Below, piece by piece: positions 12,630 through 24,759 of a stretch of 64,000 bases of DNA (its first letter is position 1; every line of letters begins with the position of its first letter). The notes beneath the pieces were generated by a model. The model saw nothing but the letters and a program-made list of their open reading frames with translations. It had not been told where the DNA came from and did not search any database. A program made the translations under genes and the position numbers. The DNA lies in contig FJUW01000034.1 of NCBI GenBank assembly GCA_900074885.1, positions 410,796-474,795 of the forward strand, written 5' to 3'. The stretch is from Rhynchosporium graminicola (Eukaryota; Ascomycota; Leotiomycetes; Helotiales; Ploettnerulaceae).

Positions 12630-12846
12630 TATTACGGGGCGGATATAAAGTATTTAGTATAAAAGCTCGTCTATATTATAAGGAGAATTAACTAAGGAGA
12701 GAAGGGAGGTATAGGAGTCTCCCTTCGAAGAAAAGGTAATACTACGGCCGCTAGTGGCAGTAGTATCGGTACACGTATAACCATAAGTCAGGTACTAGCG
12801 TAGACGCCTCAGGCGTCGAGCATACTAACGGGTGTAACCCGTCACA
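12630..12846 (-). repeat. TE1 LTR, right copy (5' LTR in element orientation)
   Basis: This is the 217-bp direct repeat of 225-441. On the minus strand it begins TGTGACGGGTTACACCCG, which preserves the canonical TG start. Confidence 0.88.
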
Positions 12847-13036
12847 AATACCGACGGGCCGCGACTGATCTAGGGCGCGGAGCGAGGAAGAGGGAGGGGG
12901 GGTAATATAAGGGGCGAGCCCTAGGATTGAGCACCGGCGTCGCCGGTACTTACTAAGCCTGACGGCATCCGTATGTTTTCCTTCGGAGCTAGACTAGAAC
13001 CTGACTCTCTCCTGTATCGAACTTCTTGAATACTAC
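12847..13036 (+). other. Left piece of the TE8 target region, with purine tract
   Basis: This sequence lies between TE1 and TE3. It is less AT-rich than its neighbours and holds a purine tract, GAGGAAGAGGGAGGGGGG, followed by TAATATAAGG, which resembles a polypurine tract/LTR junction. It becomes continuous with 34152 when TE3 and its ACTAC/ACTAT target duplication are removed. It is therefore probably the 5' end (possibly LTR) of Copia relic TE8. No matching 3' LTR was found. Confidence 0.45.
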
Positions 13037-13206
13037 TATGACGACAGCTCATCTGGATGTCATATGAGAAGAAGGATAGATACTAGGGCCTAAGTTCATA
13101 GGTATCCCGGTATAACTAGTATCTGACCTGATATAGTACCGGGCTAGTACTAGTATATGTATATAAGGTGCCTTATACTCTATCTCTCTTCTTCTTCCTT
13201 CCTTAT
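13037..13206 (+). repeat. TE3 5' LTR, first part
   Basis: These are the first 170 bp of the 268-bp LTR, split by TE4. The remaining 98 bp resume at 19414. It starts TATGACGACAGCTC, against TATAACGA in the other copies (ancestral TGTAACGA). Confidence 0.87.
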
Positions 13207-13411
13207 TGTTGGTCCATATGTTGGTCCATAGTCACGTGTTATTCGAGTATCTGCGCCGAGGTTTAGCCGGCCAGATATATCTCCCTTCCGGAGTCTCGAC
13301 TACCTAGGAAAGACAGCCACGATATAACAGATAATACTACTACTATTATCACTATACTTTAGCTCACGTAGACTACATAATTATACGTACTACGACAGAG
13401 TAATACAAATA
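13207..13411 (+). repeat. TE4 5' LTR
   Basis: This 205-bp repeat begins TGTTGGTCCATATG, immediately followed by a second TTGGTCCATA, so its first 11 bp are duplicated. It matches 19204-19408 and, inverted, 24332-24536, 30631-30835 and 54211-54404. Confidence 0.9.
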
Positions 13412-13859
13412 TTAATTAATAGACATATAGATTATTTCACTCTTTGAAAGCAGTCAAATTCTTAGATTCTAAGAATTCCGACTATTAAAAAGAGCGCGCT
13501 AGTAATCTTCTCGAAGAGTAGAGATATCTACTATAGTAATAGCTCAAGTACTAGGGAAGACACGGTCTCCTCTTTACTATTTGACTTGAATTACTAAGAT
13601 AATTTGCCTGGATTCTACTTGCGATATAGTTAAAGGATTCGAATTTTAGTATATTATACTACTATTACCTTCTATATACTTACCTTCTACGTACTTCGAT
13701 TACTACCGCAACCCGACTTAACGCGCTTTTGAGTTACGCCGAAAACTCGAAGTCAAAGAAACGCGCTACGCTAGCGCTTCCTATATAACACTTAAGAATA
13801 ACTCTATAACTACTATTCCAAATAACCTTAGAATAGCACTAAAATACTTATACGAATCA

Positions 13860-16800
13860 GACCTTCAATATAGTAAGAGATAATAATACCCCCGAGGTTA
13901 GTACTTTCGATACACCTGCGAACTTCGGTAAGGACCTACTAGACCCGGAGACTATACGGAAACAGGGAGAAAGTCTTATCAGATAAATTAAGAGCTCTGA
14001 CTATATAGATAGACTTTTATACTCCTTATTTAAGGAGATATACGAAAGTTAGATCATAGACTCTTTCAAATCTATTAAGAAATCGTTAAATAATAACTTT
14101 ATATTTACCTTACGTACTAAAAGTATATTTATCGAAGAAGGCGACGAACCTGCGCAGGAGCTATATAAGCTTCTATATACTCTATAGGATACTATACGTA
14201 GTAGTTAGACCTTAAAGGAACTAGAGAGTATAGTAGGAGAGAAGATACTCTCTATATAGCTATAGTATATAGTATTAAACCTACTAGTACTAGAGAAGTA
14301 GATATCTGCGTAGTAATAGCGAGATAAGAGAGAGAAGGAGATAATAAATAATATAGCTACTTAATAAGACGAGTTAGAGTATAAGAGATTAAAGAAAGAG
14401 TTCTATAGACTGCGATAAAGACGCTATACTATACTCGGCTTACCTCCTATTAGCGAATTCGACTTTGATAAAGAATACTACGAACCTCTATAATAAGACC
14501 GAGATTCTACCGAAGAAGTATAGTAATATAAAGAGACCTCCTCTGACTAGAATAGAGAAGAGTAGTAATATTATAGAAAGCGTATACCGAAGAATACAGG
14601 GAGTAGAGGAGAAGGAGCTAGAGAAGGAGGAAGCTACTAAGGAGAAGAAAGCTACTAAGGAGGAGGAGAAGGAGGAGAAGATAGCTACTAAGGAGCTAGA
14701 GGAGGAGAGAGAGAGTATTATAATATAATATAGAAGGAGAAGGAGAAATCGTATAGAAAGAAGATCGCTAGCTTCTCTCTTATATTTCTAGAAGAAATGA
14801 AATTCAAGGGAGATAGAGATAGCTTTAGTAGTAAGGTCAGAATATTCTATAATACTTACTTAAGAGCTGAGATTCTACTGGAGGAGTATAATAAAGCGTT
14901 TCTATTAATACTAAAAGGCGCTACTCTCTAATACTACTATTATAGTCTGAATAGTATCCCTAGAACCTCTCTGATTATTAAATTCGATACTATACTAAAG
15001 AATATAATAGATTAGTTTAAGAGCGAGGAGTTTAGTAGATCTTCTCTAATTATATAGAATCTTCTTACTCTTAAATCGATTAAGGAAAAGAACCTTAGAA
15101 AGACGACTTCAGAGTGCTTTAATATACTCTCTACGTAGATTAGAGAGCTATATTATAATATACCCTTTGAATTACGCTATAAGAAGTTCGTTATAAATAA
15201 GATTATTACTACCTACTAAAGCTCGGAAGCTTATTAGATTACTCTAGCTTAACTTATAACTTCTACTAAAAAGACGATTAATTCTATTAGAACCTCTATT
15301 ATTAACTACGAACACGTATACCCTATAACTAGTACTACTTTCTATACTAATTGAAAATTCCGAAGCGATTCCGATAAAAGATAAGTATATAGAGAGAAAG
15401 AGAAAGGAGATAGTAAAGAGCGATTCAGAATATAAGGAGAGAAGAAGATAAATACGCTAGATAAGGAAAGTAACGCTAAGAAGTACTAGATATATAATAC
15501 TATAGATTATATATCCTTCGACTATATAATAGAAGAAAGAGAGAAGGCTAAGGAGAAGTTCAAGGCGAAGAACTCTTCTAAGTTTAAAAGCAACTTTAGA
15601 AGAATCTTTAAGAAAGTATATAGATAATACGTCGCAGAGTACGAAAGTATAGAAGATAAGTATATAGCTACTGCTTTTACCTCATGCGAAGCCGGGAGCG
15701 ATATAGACTATAATTCCGACGACGAAAAGCCGGAAGCTCTATTTATAACTTCTATAGGACCTATCTCAGTAGAAGCCGTATAGCTAATAATAGAAACCCT
15801 AGTAAATACAGCTTTTAAGCATCTAATAGATACTGCCGAAGAAGCTATAGAGAAGGACCGGACTATAGAGATAATAATAAGTAGTCCCCGATATAATTCG
15901 TTAGTTTTCTATAGAATTATAATCGATACTAGAGTAGTAAAGGTATCTATAGTAAGTAAAGGTCAATACGAAGCCTATAAGACTCTATATAAGGCTAAAC
16001 TCTTACTTTCCCGTGGAATAAATATTAAATTTAGTATTAGTAAAGCTACTTCTATTAGTATAGTAATTATACCTTCTCTAATTAGAAAGATCTAATTTGA
16101 GGTTATAGCTACAGATACCCTGTTTCTACTCTATTTAGATGATATAGATAAGCTCAGAGTTATATTAGATAATCTTCGTAATATACTTATCACGCTATAG
16201 GGAGATATACTAGTAGTATAGAGATTCGGCTACCTCTTCTTACTTTAGAAGGAGTTACTTAAGACATATATTATAGAGTATTTCTAGTTAAATATAAGAG
16301 TATATACGAAGACGGATTTACGTCGACTTTACTACTGATTCGGATACCCCTTAGTAAGAAAGCTAGAAGATTTACTATAATAGGCCGGTCACGAGTATAA
16401 CTTAAGGGTACTAAAGGAGCTTACTAAGCTCTATAAGTACTACTAGCTATACAGAAGATCACTAGGCAGATTCAAGTTTAAGCTCTATGATACCGATAAT
16501 ATTTACTTTAATTATAAAGTCGTAATCGATATTATATAACTAGATAGTCGATAAGTCTTATATATAGTCGATTAAGGTACCACCTTCCAGAATAGAGGTT
16601 TTCTTACTAATATATATATAGAGTATATATAGAACTGATTTAAGTAGGTATAGATAGATACTTACCTTAGACTATCTGATTTTATTATTATAGATACAGG
16701 TATATAATTTAAGTTAAAAGAATTCGTATAGAGTGCTAAGATAGAGGGTTCTATAATTAAAGTTATACCTATAGAGGCTCACTACTCTATTAGTAAAGTA

Positions 16801-18960
16801 GAGAGATACTATAGCCTTCTGAAGAGAGCTTATATGATAATTCGAAAGGAGTTACTATACCTTAGTTAAGATATAGTACTATAGATGATATTCTACGTAA
16901 TTAATTATATTTCTGGACCTAGTGGAATTATACTTATTTTACTAGTATTTAGAGTATACCCTAGAATAGTAGAGATAGATGCCCCTTTACTATTAGTCTC
17001 CTAACGAGCTACTATACTTCATAAGGCTATAGAAGAGATTCGTAAGCTACGAAGTCGTGAGTAAGTTAATAGCGCCCTGAATACTCGGAATAGACCGAGT
17101 TCTATAGTAGTAAGAGACTTTCTATTGAACTCTCTAGTACTAGTTTAGAAAGAGAAAGGCTTCTAAGATAGACCTTAGCTACTTATTTCTATAGATAGAG
17201 AGAACTATATAGTAGAAATCGATAGTAGACTAACGCCCTTTCGCTCTATATCGATTAAACTATAGTACGAAGAAGAGATCAATTCTGACGAGCCAGAGGG
17301 TATTTTACTTGAAATTATACTCTTACTATCACTTAGTACTACTAAGTCAAATCGACTTATACTAGTACTAAAGAAGTAACCTTATCGAGATCGATAAAAG
17401 CTAATTCGATTCAGAGATAATAACGAATTATTTATTAGTTCCCTAGTAGTAGAACCTTAATACGCTGCGTTAAGACGTAAGGAGATTAATAGTCTAATCG
17501 CTGCAGGGATCTTTAAATTAGTCTATAAAGACGAATTACTAGCTAAAGCTAGGGTTTTTAACGCTAAATTTATCGACTAGACTTAATTTGAGAGTATATA
17601 GAAAGCCTACGAGAAGTCTAGACTAGTTATATAAGTATATAACGACTCTGGAAAGAACTAAGTACTTACTATATTACTAACTATTCAACGAGTCAGCTAA
17701 TAATTACTACTAGTATACGTAGTTATATACCCTAAGTTTAAGGTATATAGCCGTGATATTATATAAGCTTATACTTAGTCTATATTATACCTAATACATG
17801 ACTTCTTCGTACGCTCTCTAAAGGAGATTCTGACTTAGCTATATTGGTTTTTACAATACGTTAGGCCTATATATAGTATACTAGAGTCAGCGAGCTATTA
17901 GTTCGGTATATACTATAGATATAAGGTTAAGAAACTCCATATAGTACTATAAACGTTCGAAATATGCCTACTATCTGTTTCAGGTAATAAAGCTAGTATA
18001 GGAGCTCTTAGTCTTCAGATTAATAATACCTTCTTCGTCGGTAATAAGACCTTTATAGACGTAGAAGAAAGAGAGCTATAGAAAGCTAGATTCAAGTCGA
18101 ACGAGAGAGAGTAATTAACTACTTTATACTTAATTGACTTTAATAGAGGTTATATTACCTTAGAAACTGATAGCTCTATTCGACTATCTTAATAATCGTA
18201 CGATAAGATACTAAGAATAATTAAGAAAGAACTAGTTAATCTTACTAACTCGCGTAGAGGTATACGATAAGGTCTTACCTAAATCGAGCAATTTACTACC
18301 TAGAGAGCTAGAGGTTTATACTTAGTAACTATTTCTCAGCTAGAAGTATCGTTTAATATCTCTTTTACTATATAAACTATAAATCCGATAGAGAAAGACT
18401 TTAAGCTCTTAAATAAGAGAATCTTATAGTAAAAGCTTAACTATAGTAAAGGTCTCTAATATATTAAATTAGATAAGAAGTCTCTGAAACTCGTTATATT
18501 TACTAATAGTTTATTTACTAATTTAAAAGACTTCTACTCTTAAATTAGCTATATCTACGTACTTATAAATAAGTATAATAAGGTAAACGTTATTTACTAG
18601 TCTTCGATATACTATAAGAGAGTTACTAGATCTATACTAGCCTCTGAACTATACGCTATATCAGAAGGTTTTAATGTAGCTAGTGCTATTAAGACTATTA
18701 TTAAACAGATCATAGAGATTATAGTATTACCTTTAGTTATAATTACCGACTCTAAGTCTTTATATAACTACGTAGTACGACTTAATACTATAAGAGAGAA
18801 GAGATTAATAATTAACCTTATATATCTACGTTAGGCGTACGAAAGAAAGGAGATATCGAAGGTAATTTAGGTAGTAGGGCTAGATAACCCTGCGGATATG
18901 ATAACTAAGATAAATTGCAATAGAGCTCTAAAGGAGCTATTATATATAAATTAATTAGTT
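13860..18960 (+). pseudogene. TE4 gag-pol (degraded Copia polyprotein)
   Basis: The gag part at about 13860-15650 contains an E/K-rich repeat. The integrase core is visible around 16440-16980 (FIIIDTGIQFK, then IPIEAHYSISKVERYY, a Copia-type D..E region). RT runs at about 17570-18100, with SRLVIQVYND, TIQRVSQQ and RDIIQAYTQS, a pattern I associate with fungal Copia RTs. RNase H covers about 18480-18960, with TDSKSLYNYV and a terminal NPADMITKIN. TAG and TAA codons are frequent throughout. Confidence 0.8.
14590..14715 (+). repeat. Glu/Lys-rich imperfect tandem repeat in TE4 gag
   Basis: This is a purine-rich array of units around GCTACTAAGGAG alternating with GAGGAG/GAGAAG. It encodes ATKE and EEKE-type repeats in the gag frame. 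The equivalent inverted stretch in TE5 is at about 29040-29160. Confidence 0.7.
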
Positions 18961-19203
18961 ATTAAGCCTATAGAATAAGTAGATAGAGGGAATTTAGATA
19001 ACTTAAAGCCGGAAGAGAGCCTATAAGGCGTTTAGTTCAGTTATCTTTTAAGTAGAATCTTTAGACCTGATCACGTGGAAACCTATATACTATATAATAC
19101 TTCTGCACGAGTAGTACTATAGTACTACTCTTATTAGAAGGTAAAAAGCGTTGCTTTTATACGGAGAAGTAGATAGTTTAGAGCTACTTTAAAGTACTCT
19201 TAG

Positions 19204-19408
19204 TATTAGTCCATATATTAGTCTATAGTCACGTATTAGTCGAGTATCTGCGCCGGGGTTTAGCCGGCTAGATATATCTCCCTTACGGAGTCTCGACTAC
19301 CTAGGAAAGATAGCTACGATATAATAGATAATACTACTACTATTATTACTATACTTTGGCTCACGCAGACTACTTGATTGTACGTACTACGACAGAGTGA
19401 TACTAACA
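19204..19408 (+). repeat. TE4 3' LTR
   Basis: This is the 205-bp direct repeat of 13207-13411. It begins TATTAGTCCATA (RIP form of TGTTGGTCCATA), ends GATACTAACA, and is followed by the target duplication CTTAT. Confidence 0.9.
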
Positions 19409-19413
19409 CTTAT

Positions 19414-19511
19414 CTTTTTATTTCTTTTGTAGTAGACTATATAAGATCGCTCTTAGCTTCCCTACTTATTTATTCTTACTTATATACCGCCTCGAGTCTT
19501 ATATTATTATA
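19414..19511 (+). repeat. TE3 5' LTR, remainder, followed by primer-binding region
   Basis: These are the final 98 bp of the TE3 LTR after the TE4 insertion. The segment contains the TATA-like GACTATATAAGATCGC also present in the other TE3-family LTRs. The next bases (19512-19545, TTAAATAAAAAGATCAAGAT and on) are the presumed primer-binding region. They match the corresponding region of TE9 apart from RIP-type changes. Confidence 0.85.
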
Positions 19512-19599
19512 TTAAATAAAAAGATCAAGATAGCCGGAGATAGCTTATTATAATATCTTACTATTAAGTTAGTTATTTGATAACTACTTATATATAGCT

Positions 19600-22500
19600 G
19601 AGATACTAGAGATCTCTTAGATAGCTATGAATTAGGGTTTAATTTAGCTTATCGCAAATAGTATAATAGAGGAGGTCTTCGCTAATACTCTTTTAATAAC
19701 CCTCTTAGTATAAAGGAATTATAGACAGATTTTAAAGAAGGTATAATAAATACCCTAGAACTTTAACTTCTACGTATCGCTGCTGAAATAGCCTTAATAT
19801 ACTTCTTTTTAAGCTATTGTTATAGCTCTTAACTAATAAACTAGAGACTCCTCTAGTTCTAGGAGAACTTGATACGACTTCTCCTGCTTTATCTCTAAAC
19901 CTAATCTATTATATCTTTCCTTGCTTTAAACGTCTCTTATACTAGAGAATATTAATACTTTATTAAGGAAGTACTAACTAAGAGAGAAAGGAAAATAAAA
20001 GCGAAATTCCTTAGAAGTATAATCGCTAAGTACTTCTATTACTATAGATGACTCGAACCTGATCTGTTCCCTCTTATAATAATTAGCGAACTAGGAGGAA
20101 AAGAATAATTCTCTAGAAGATACTATAGATAGACTAATCTCTATATAAGATAAGTTCCTTATAGGAGTCCTTTACTTATCTTCGACTCTCCTATTAGAAC
20201 TAATACTATAATCTCTGCGTATTCTAGAGTTTAATAAGCTAATAAACTCTATTCTAATATATAGCACTAAGAGAGAGGATACTATTCCTAATAAACTATC
20301 TCTCTCTCTTAGCGCCGAATCAATAGAGTTATACTTTAAGAAGTCTTATCTTACTAAGAAGATCCTGCCTTTAGATAATAGATTAGATCTTACTTTCCTC
20401 TAATAGAGAGTATCGATACGAGACTAGCTAGCTATAAACGTTGACTACTACTCTATAGACTTCTCCTAGCACGTTCTCGTATAGGGACTAGTTACTAGAT
20501 TAGCTAAGGAGTATCTTATACTTTAGTACTTAGCTAATAAGTTTAAGACTAGTAATAAAATAATCTCCTTATTAAAGGAGAAATTTCTTATCGGGTTAGA
20601 AGAAGATAACTATTATAACGCTTTCTACTACTTAGAAATATAATAACTTAGCTATACCCGCGAGACCTTTACTGAGTTTCGTAGTTGATTTTGAAGCGCT
20701 ATTATCTAAAGTAAAGTTAAAAAGAAAGAGTAGTTCTTCTATATATAAGATAAGATTATATTATCTTTATATGCTTTAACTCTTACTATTAAACTAACGT
20801 AGAATAAGGATTACGCTTCTATAGTTAGATCCTTACTTTCTTTTAATACTAAGTGTTATTATAACTTAGAATATACTAATCCCGAGAAAGCTATAGCTTA
20901 GGTATAGTACTATAAGCTTATTATTATTACTACGACTACTACTAGTTCTACTTCTTACTAGTCCCTAAGCTTAGCCCCTCGATAAACTACTCCTATATTA
21001 TACGTATATACTTCTACCCTAATATAAGCTAGTACTCTCTCCGCGCTAAAACGCTCTACTACCTCGACCGGAGAACCCCTTAGGTATTATAGCTATAGAT
21101 AGCTTAGTTATATTAAGCTAGACTGCTTTAACTCGCTTAAGGTTTAATTAATCGACGAATTTCCAGAAGAGAAAAGAGTAACTGAGGAATTAGTAGAGGA
21201 TATACCCTCCGAATCTGGACTAATACTAGAGGAAAATAATAAGGCCTAAGTAAAAACTCCTTCTTAGGTCTATATAAATATAATTTCTCTAATCTTAACT
21301 TTAACTCTCTAATAGAAAGTAAGTAATTGATATACTCGATTATAGTTAATATAAATAAGCTAGGAGTCTTTATAAATAGCTTGATCGATACCGGAGCGAA
21401 TAGCTATTTATTTATTAATCGTACTCTTATCGGATAACTATCGGGAGCTCTTAGTATTAAAATCGAGCTATTACTCTATTCTATTCTAATACGTAGTTTC
21501 TAATAGTTCGTTAGAATCTATATTATCTATTTCATATGTTTATACCTTTCTATTAATAGTAAGCGTATTTATAACTACTCTTTTATTCTTCTCGATTTAG
21601 GATAATAAGATATGATTATTAGTATTAAATAGATATGACGATTCTAAGTTAAGCTAGATGTACTTTATTATAAGCTACTATAGCCGGAATAATATCTAGT
21701 TACCCTCTGATATAATAAGAAGATAATTATAACTCTACTGCTTTATAAACCTAGTATTAATCGATCTTACTAAATCGATACTAACGCGTAACACTCCGCT
21801 ATAAACTAGCTAGATTAATGCCGATTACCTTAAATAGTAGCGATATAGTATATTAATATATTATTCTTACTATTTAATCTATTTCTGCTTATTACTAAGG
21901 AATCCGAACTCTTTTCCGCTCCGAATTTATCAAGAAAAGTACTTGCGCTAAAACTCTACTATAAGTGCCCCTCTCGACCTCCGAGGATCTAGAAGCCGGT
22001 TCCGATTTACTAAATTAGTATTATAGCTTTTTACTTTAATATAAAACGCGAAAGCTCTGAATTATTTTTCATTAATATCTACGAGATAGACTACCTCTTA
22101 TAAGATTATCTAAATAGCGACTCCCCTAAGGATCCTGATACCGAACGACTTATAGCTGAAAAGCTACTAGAATAATACTATACTCTTAAGGAGGCCTTTT
22201 CTAAGTAGGATTCTAATATTCTTCTGCTATATCGCTTATACGATTATAAAATTATTCTAGAAGAACTATTATCTAATATATATTCGCTCTTATATTAGTA
22301 ATCTATAGACGAATTATAAGTAACTAAGAAGTATCTTATAGAGAACCTAGATAAGGGATTTATCGAATCTAGCTAAAGTCCTTTCGTATTACTTATACTA
22401 TTCGTTAAGAAAGCTAATAGAGGATTACGCTTCTATATCGACTATCGTAAGCTTAATATGATTACTCGAAAAGATTTATACTTAATACTTAGGATTAATA

Positions 22501-24326
22501 AGCTCTTAACTTAGGTATTTAAAGTAGTGATTTTTATTAAACTAGATATCCAGGTAATATTTAACTATATCTATATAGACTCCGAATCAGAGGAATATAT
22601 TACCTTCCGAACCCGCTTCAGATCTTATAAATATAAGATATTACTTTTTAGGCTCTATAATAGACCTAATACGTACTAACGATATATAAATAATATACTA
22701 CTAGACTACTTAGATAATTTCTATATAGTTTACTTAGATAATATTCTTATATACTCGGAAACGCTTTAGGAATATAAGGAATATATTAAATTAGTATTAT
22801 AACACTTAATAAATACTAGACTCTAAGTAGATATTAAGAAAAGCGAGTTACATATTACTTAGACTAAATACCTCGGATATATCGTTAATATTAATAGAAT
22901 CGAGCTAGATCCTGAGAAGGTAGTATTATTAGTAGATTAGAAGTACCTCGAAACAGTAACTACTATAAAATCTTTCCTAGGATTCTGTAGTTTCTATTAT
23001 TAATTTATTCGGAATTTCAGTCTTATCGCTAAACCTCTCTTAATACTTATTAAGCTTATAGTACTATAGAATTTCACTGATAATTATAAGAAATCCTTTA
23101 ACGATTTGTATTAATAGCTATTATTAGTGTAGAAACTATATTATTTCGACCCTGAATTATAGACTAAACTAGAAACTAATACTTCTAATAGTATAATAGC
23201 TAGAGTTATCTCATAATTATATAAAGATAACTAGTAGTATCTAATTAAATTCTACTCTTATATTCTTAATAGATATGAACTAAACTAGGAGATCTACGAT
23301 AAGGAATTATACGCTATTATTAAGTCTTTCTGGAAATAGAGACCGGAACTTATATCTTTATAATATTATACTAGCGTATATATAGACTATCGATCCTTAG
23401 AATACTTTATAACTACTAAGGTCCTAACTAGTAAGTAAGCTAGATAGATAGAATTCCTTTCCGAAATAAACTTTAAAATTATATATATAATTAGTAAAGA
23501 TAAAACTAAAGCTAATATCCTTAGCTATAGGGAATAAGATCTAAGGATATAAGAATAATAGAAATAGGATAGTAGATCTCGGGTTTAATTACCTCTAGAT
23601 CGCTTAGACTTTAGGATTAATATAGAACTAGCTGAATATTATATTAATTAGATTAGTTATATATATCTAATATCGCTAGGGACTAATATGCTATTAGAAC
23701 TCGTATATAACTCTTTTAATTTGATCGAGAAACTATACTAATTTAACTGAGAATTATTCTCTAATAAATAGAATATATTAGGAAATAGTTATACTATTAA
23801 TAATAGCTTACTGCTTTATAATAGTTATCTATACGTATAATACTATACCCCGCTATACACTTGTTTAATTAGCGAAATCTATAATTAAGTTTCTTCTGCT
23901 TATCTAAATACTCGTAAGACTACTGAAATAATTTCTACTTATTACTACTAGAAAGGACTTATATCAGATATGAAATAGTATACTTATAATTACTACCTCT
24001 ACTAGTACTCTTGTCCGAAGCAGATAAAATAGTAAGGATTCCTCTATCTATTACTAGTACTTAGCTATCTTATATAGTACTTAGCTATAGATTTTAAGGA
24101 CTTCCTATCTAATAACTAGAGGTTTAATAAGATATTAGTATTTATTAACTACTTAAAGAAGGACTCTATATCGATACTATACTACTATAATATCGATACC
24201 CGTAGGATAATAATATTATTTATCTAGTGAATATATTATTTGGGATATACTCTTAAGTTAATTATATCTGACTAAGGAGCTTAGTTTATCTTATCCTTCT
24301 AGTAAGAGTTTTATCGTATAATTAGA
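19600..24326 (+). pseudogene. TE3 gag, protease, RT, RNase H and start of integrase (degraded)
   Basis: Gag ends in a zinc knuckle near 21088-21130 that reads YYSYR.LSYIKLDC (ancestral C-x2-C-x4-H-x4-C). The protease active site LIDTGAN is near 21387. RT has FYIDYRKLN near 22432-22460 and YLDNILIY near 22733-22756 (ancestral YLDD). RNase H follows at about 23150-23540. The integrase zinc finger and core lie at about 23900-24326, with IISDQGAQF near 24262 (ancestral SDRG-QF). TE5 interrupts the core here and the frame resumes at 30841. All parts carry stops. Confidence 0.82.
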
Positions 24327-24331
24327 GTTAA

Positions 24332-24536
24332 TATTAGTATCACTCTGTCGTAGTACGTATAATCAAGTAGTCTGCGTGAGCTAAAGTATAGTGATAATAG
24401 TAGTAGTATTATCTGTTATATCGTAGCTATCTTTCCTAGGTAGTCGAGACTCCGTAAGGGAGATATATCTAGCCGGCTAAACCCCGGTGCAGATACTCGA
24501 CTAACACGTAACTATAGACTAACATATGGACTAATA
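24332..24536 (-). repeat. TE5 LTR, left copy (3' LTR)
   Basis: This 205-bp copy starts TATTAGTATCACTC on the plus strand. It matches 30631-30835 and the LTRs of TE4 in inverted orientation. Confidence 0.9.
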
Positions 24537-24759
24537 CTAGGAGTACTTTAAAGTAGCTCTAAACTATCTACTTCTCTATATAAAAGTAACGCTTTTTGCC
24601 TTCTAGTAAGAGTAGTACTATAGTACTACTCGTGCAGAAGTATTATATAGTATATAGGTTTCCATGTGATTAAGTCTAAAGATTAGATAACTGAACTAAA
24701 CGCCTTATAAGCTCTCTTCCGGCTTCAAGTCATCTAAATTCCCTCTATCTATCTATTCT

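Larger units (their letters stand above)
225..12846 (-). mobile_element. TE1: Ty3/Gypsy LTR retrotransposon, RIP-degraded, split by TE2
   Basis: The element is bounded by two 217-bp direct repeats (225-441 and 12630-12846) and reads on the minus strand. From right to left come a repeat-rich leader, gag, protease, reverse transcriptase, RNase H, then (after the nested TE2) integrase and C-terminal sequence. The RT motif FYIDYREL is visible on the minus strand near 10030-10090, and the active site reads YINNIL near 9750, from an ancestral YIDDIL. The order PR-RT-RH-IN is that of Ty3/Gypsy. The flanking five bases are AAAAC on the left and AATAC on the right. This is one mismatch that RIP does not explain, so the target duplication is imperfect. 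Stops occur throughout, so it cannot be autonomous. Confidence 0.85.
13207..19408 (+). mobile_element. TE4: Ty1/Copia retrotransposon inserted in the TE3 5' LTR
   Basis: This 6202-bp element has 205-bp LTRs (13207-13411 and 19204-19408) and a perfect target duplication, CTTAT (13202-13206 and 19409-19413). The plus-strand domain order gag, protease, integrase, RT, RNase H identifies Ty1/Copia. Two relatives of the same family are TE5 (inverted, complete) and TE11 (truncated). All frames carry RIP stops. Confidence 0.92.

Noticed and set aside
14465..14728. 87-codon open frame as a separate gene
   Set aside because: It is part of, or a shifted reading of, the E/K-rich repeat in TE4 gag and recurs inverted in TE5.
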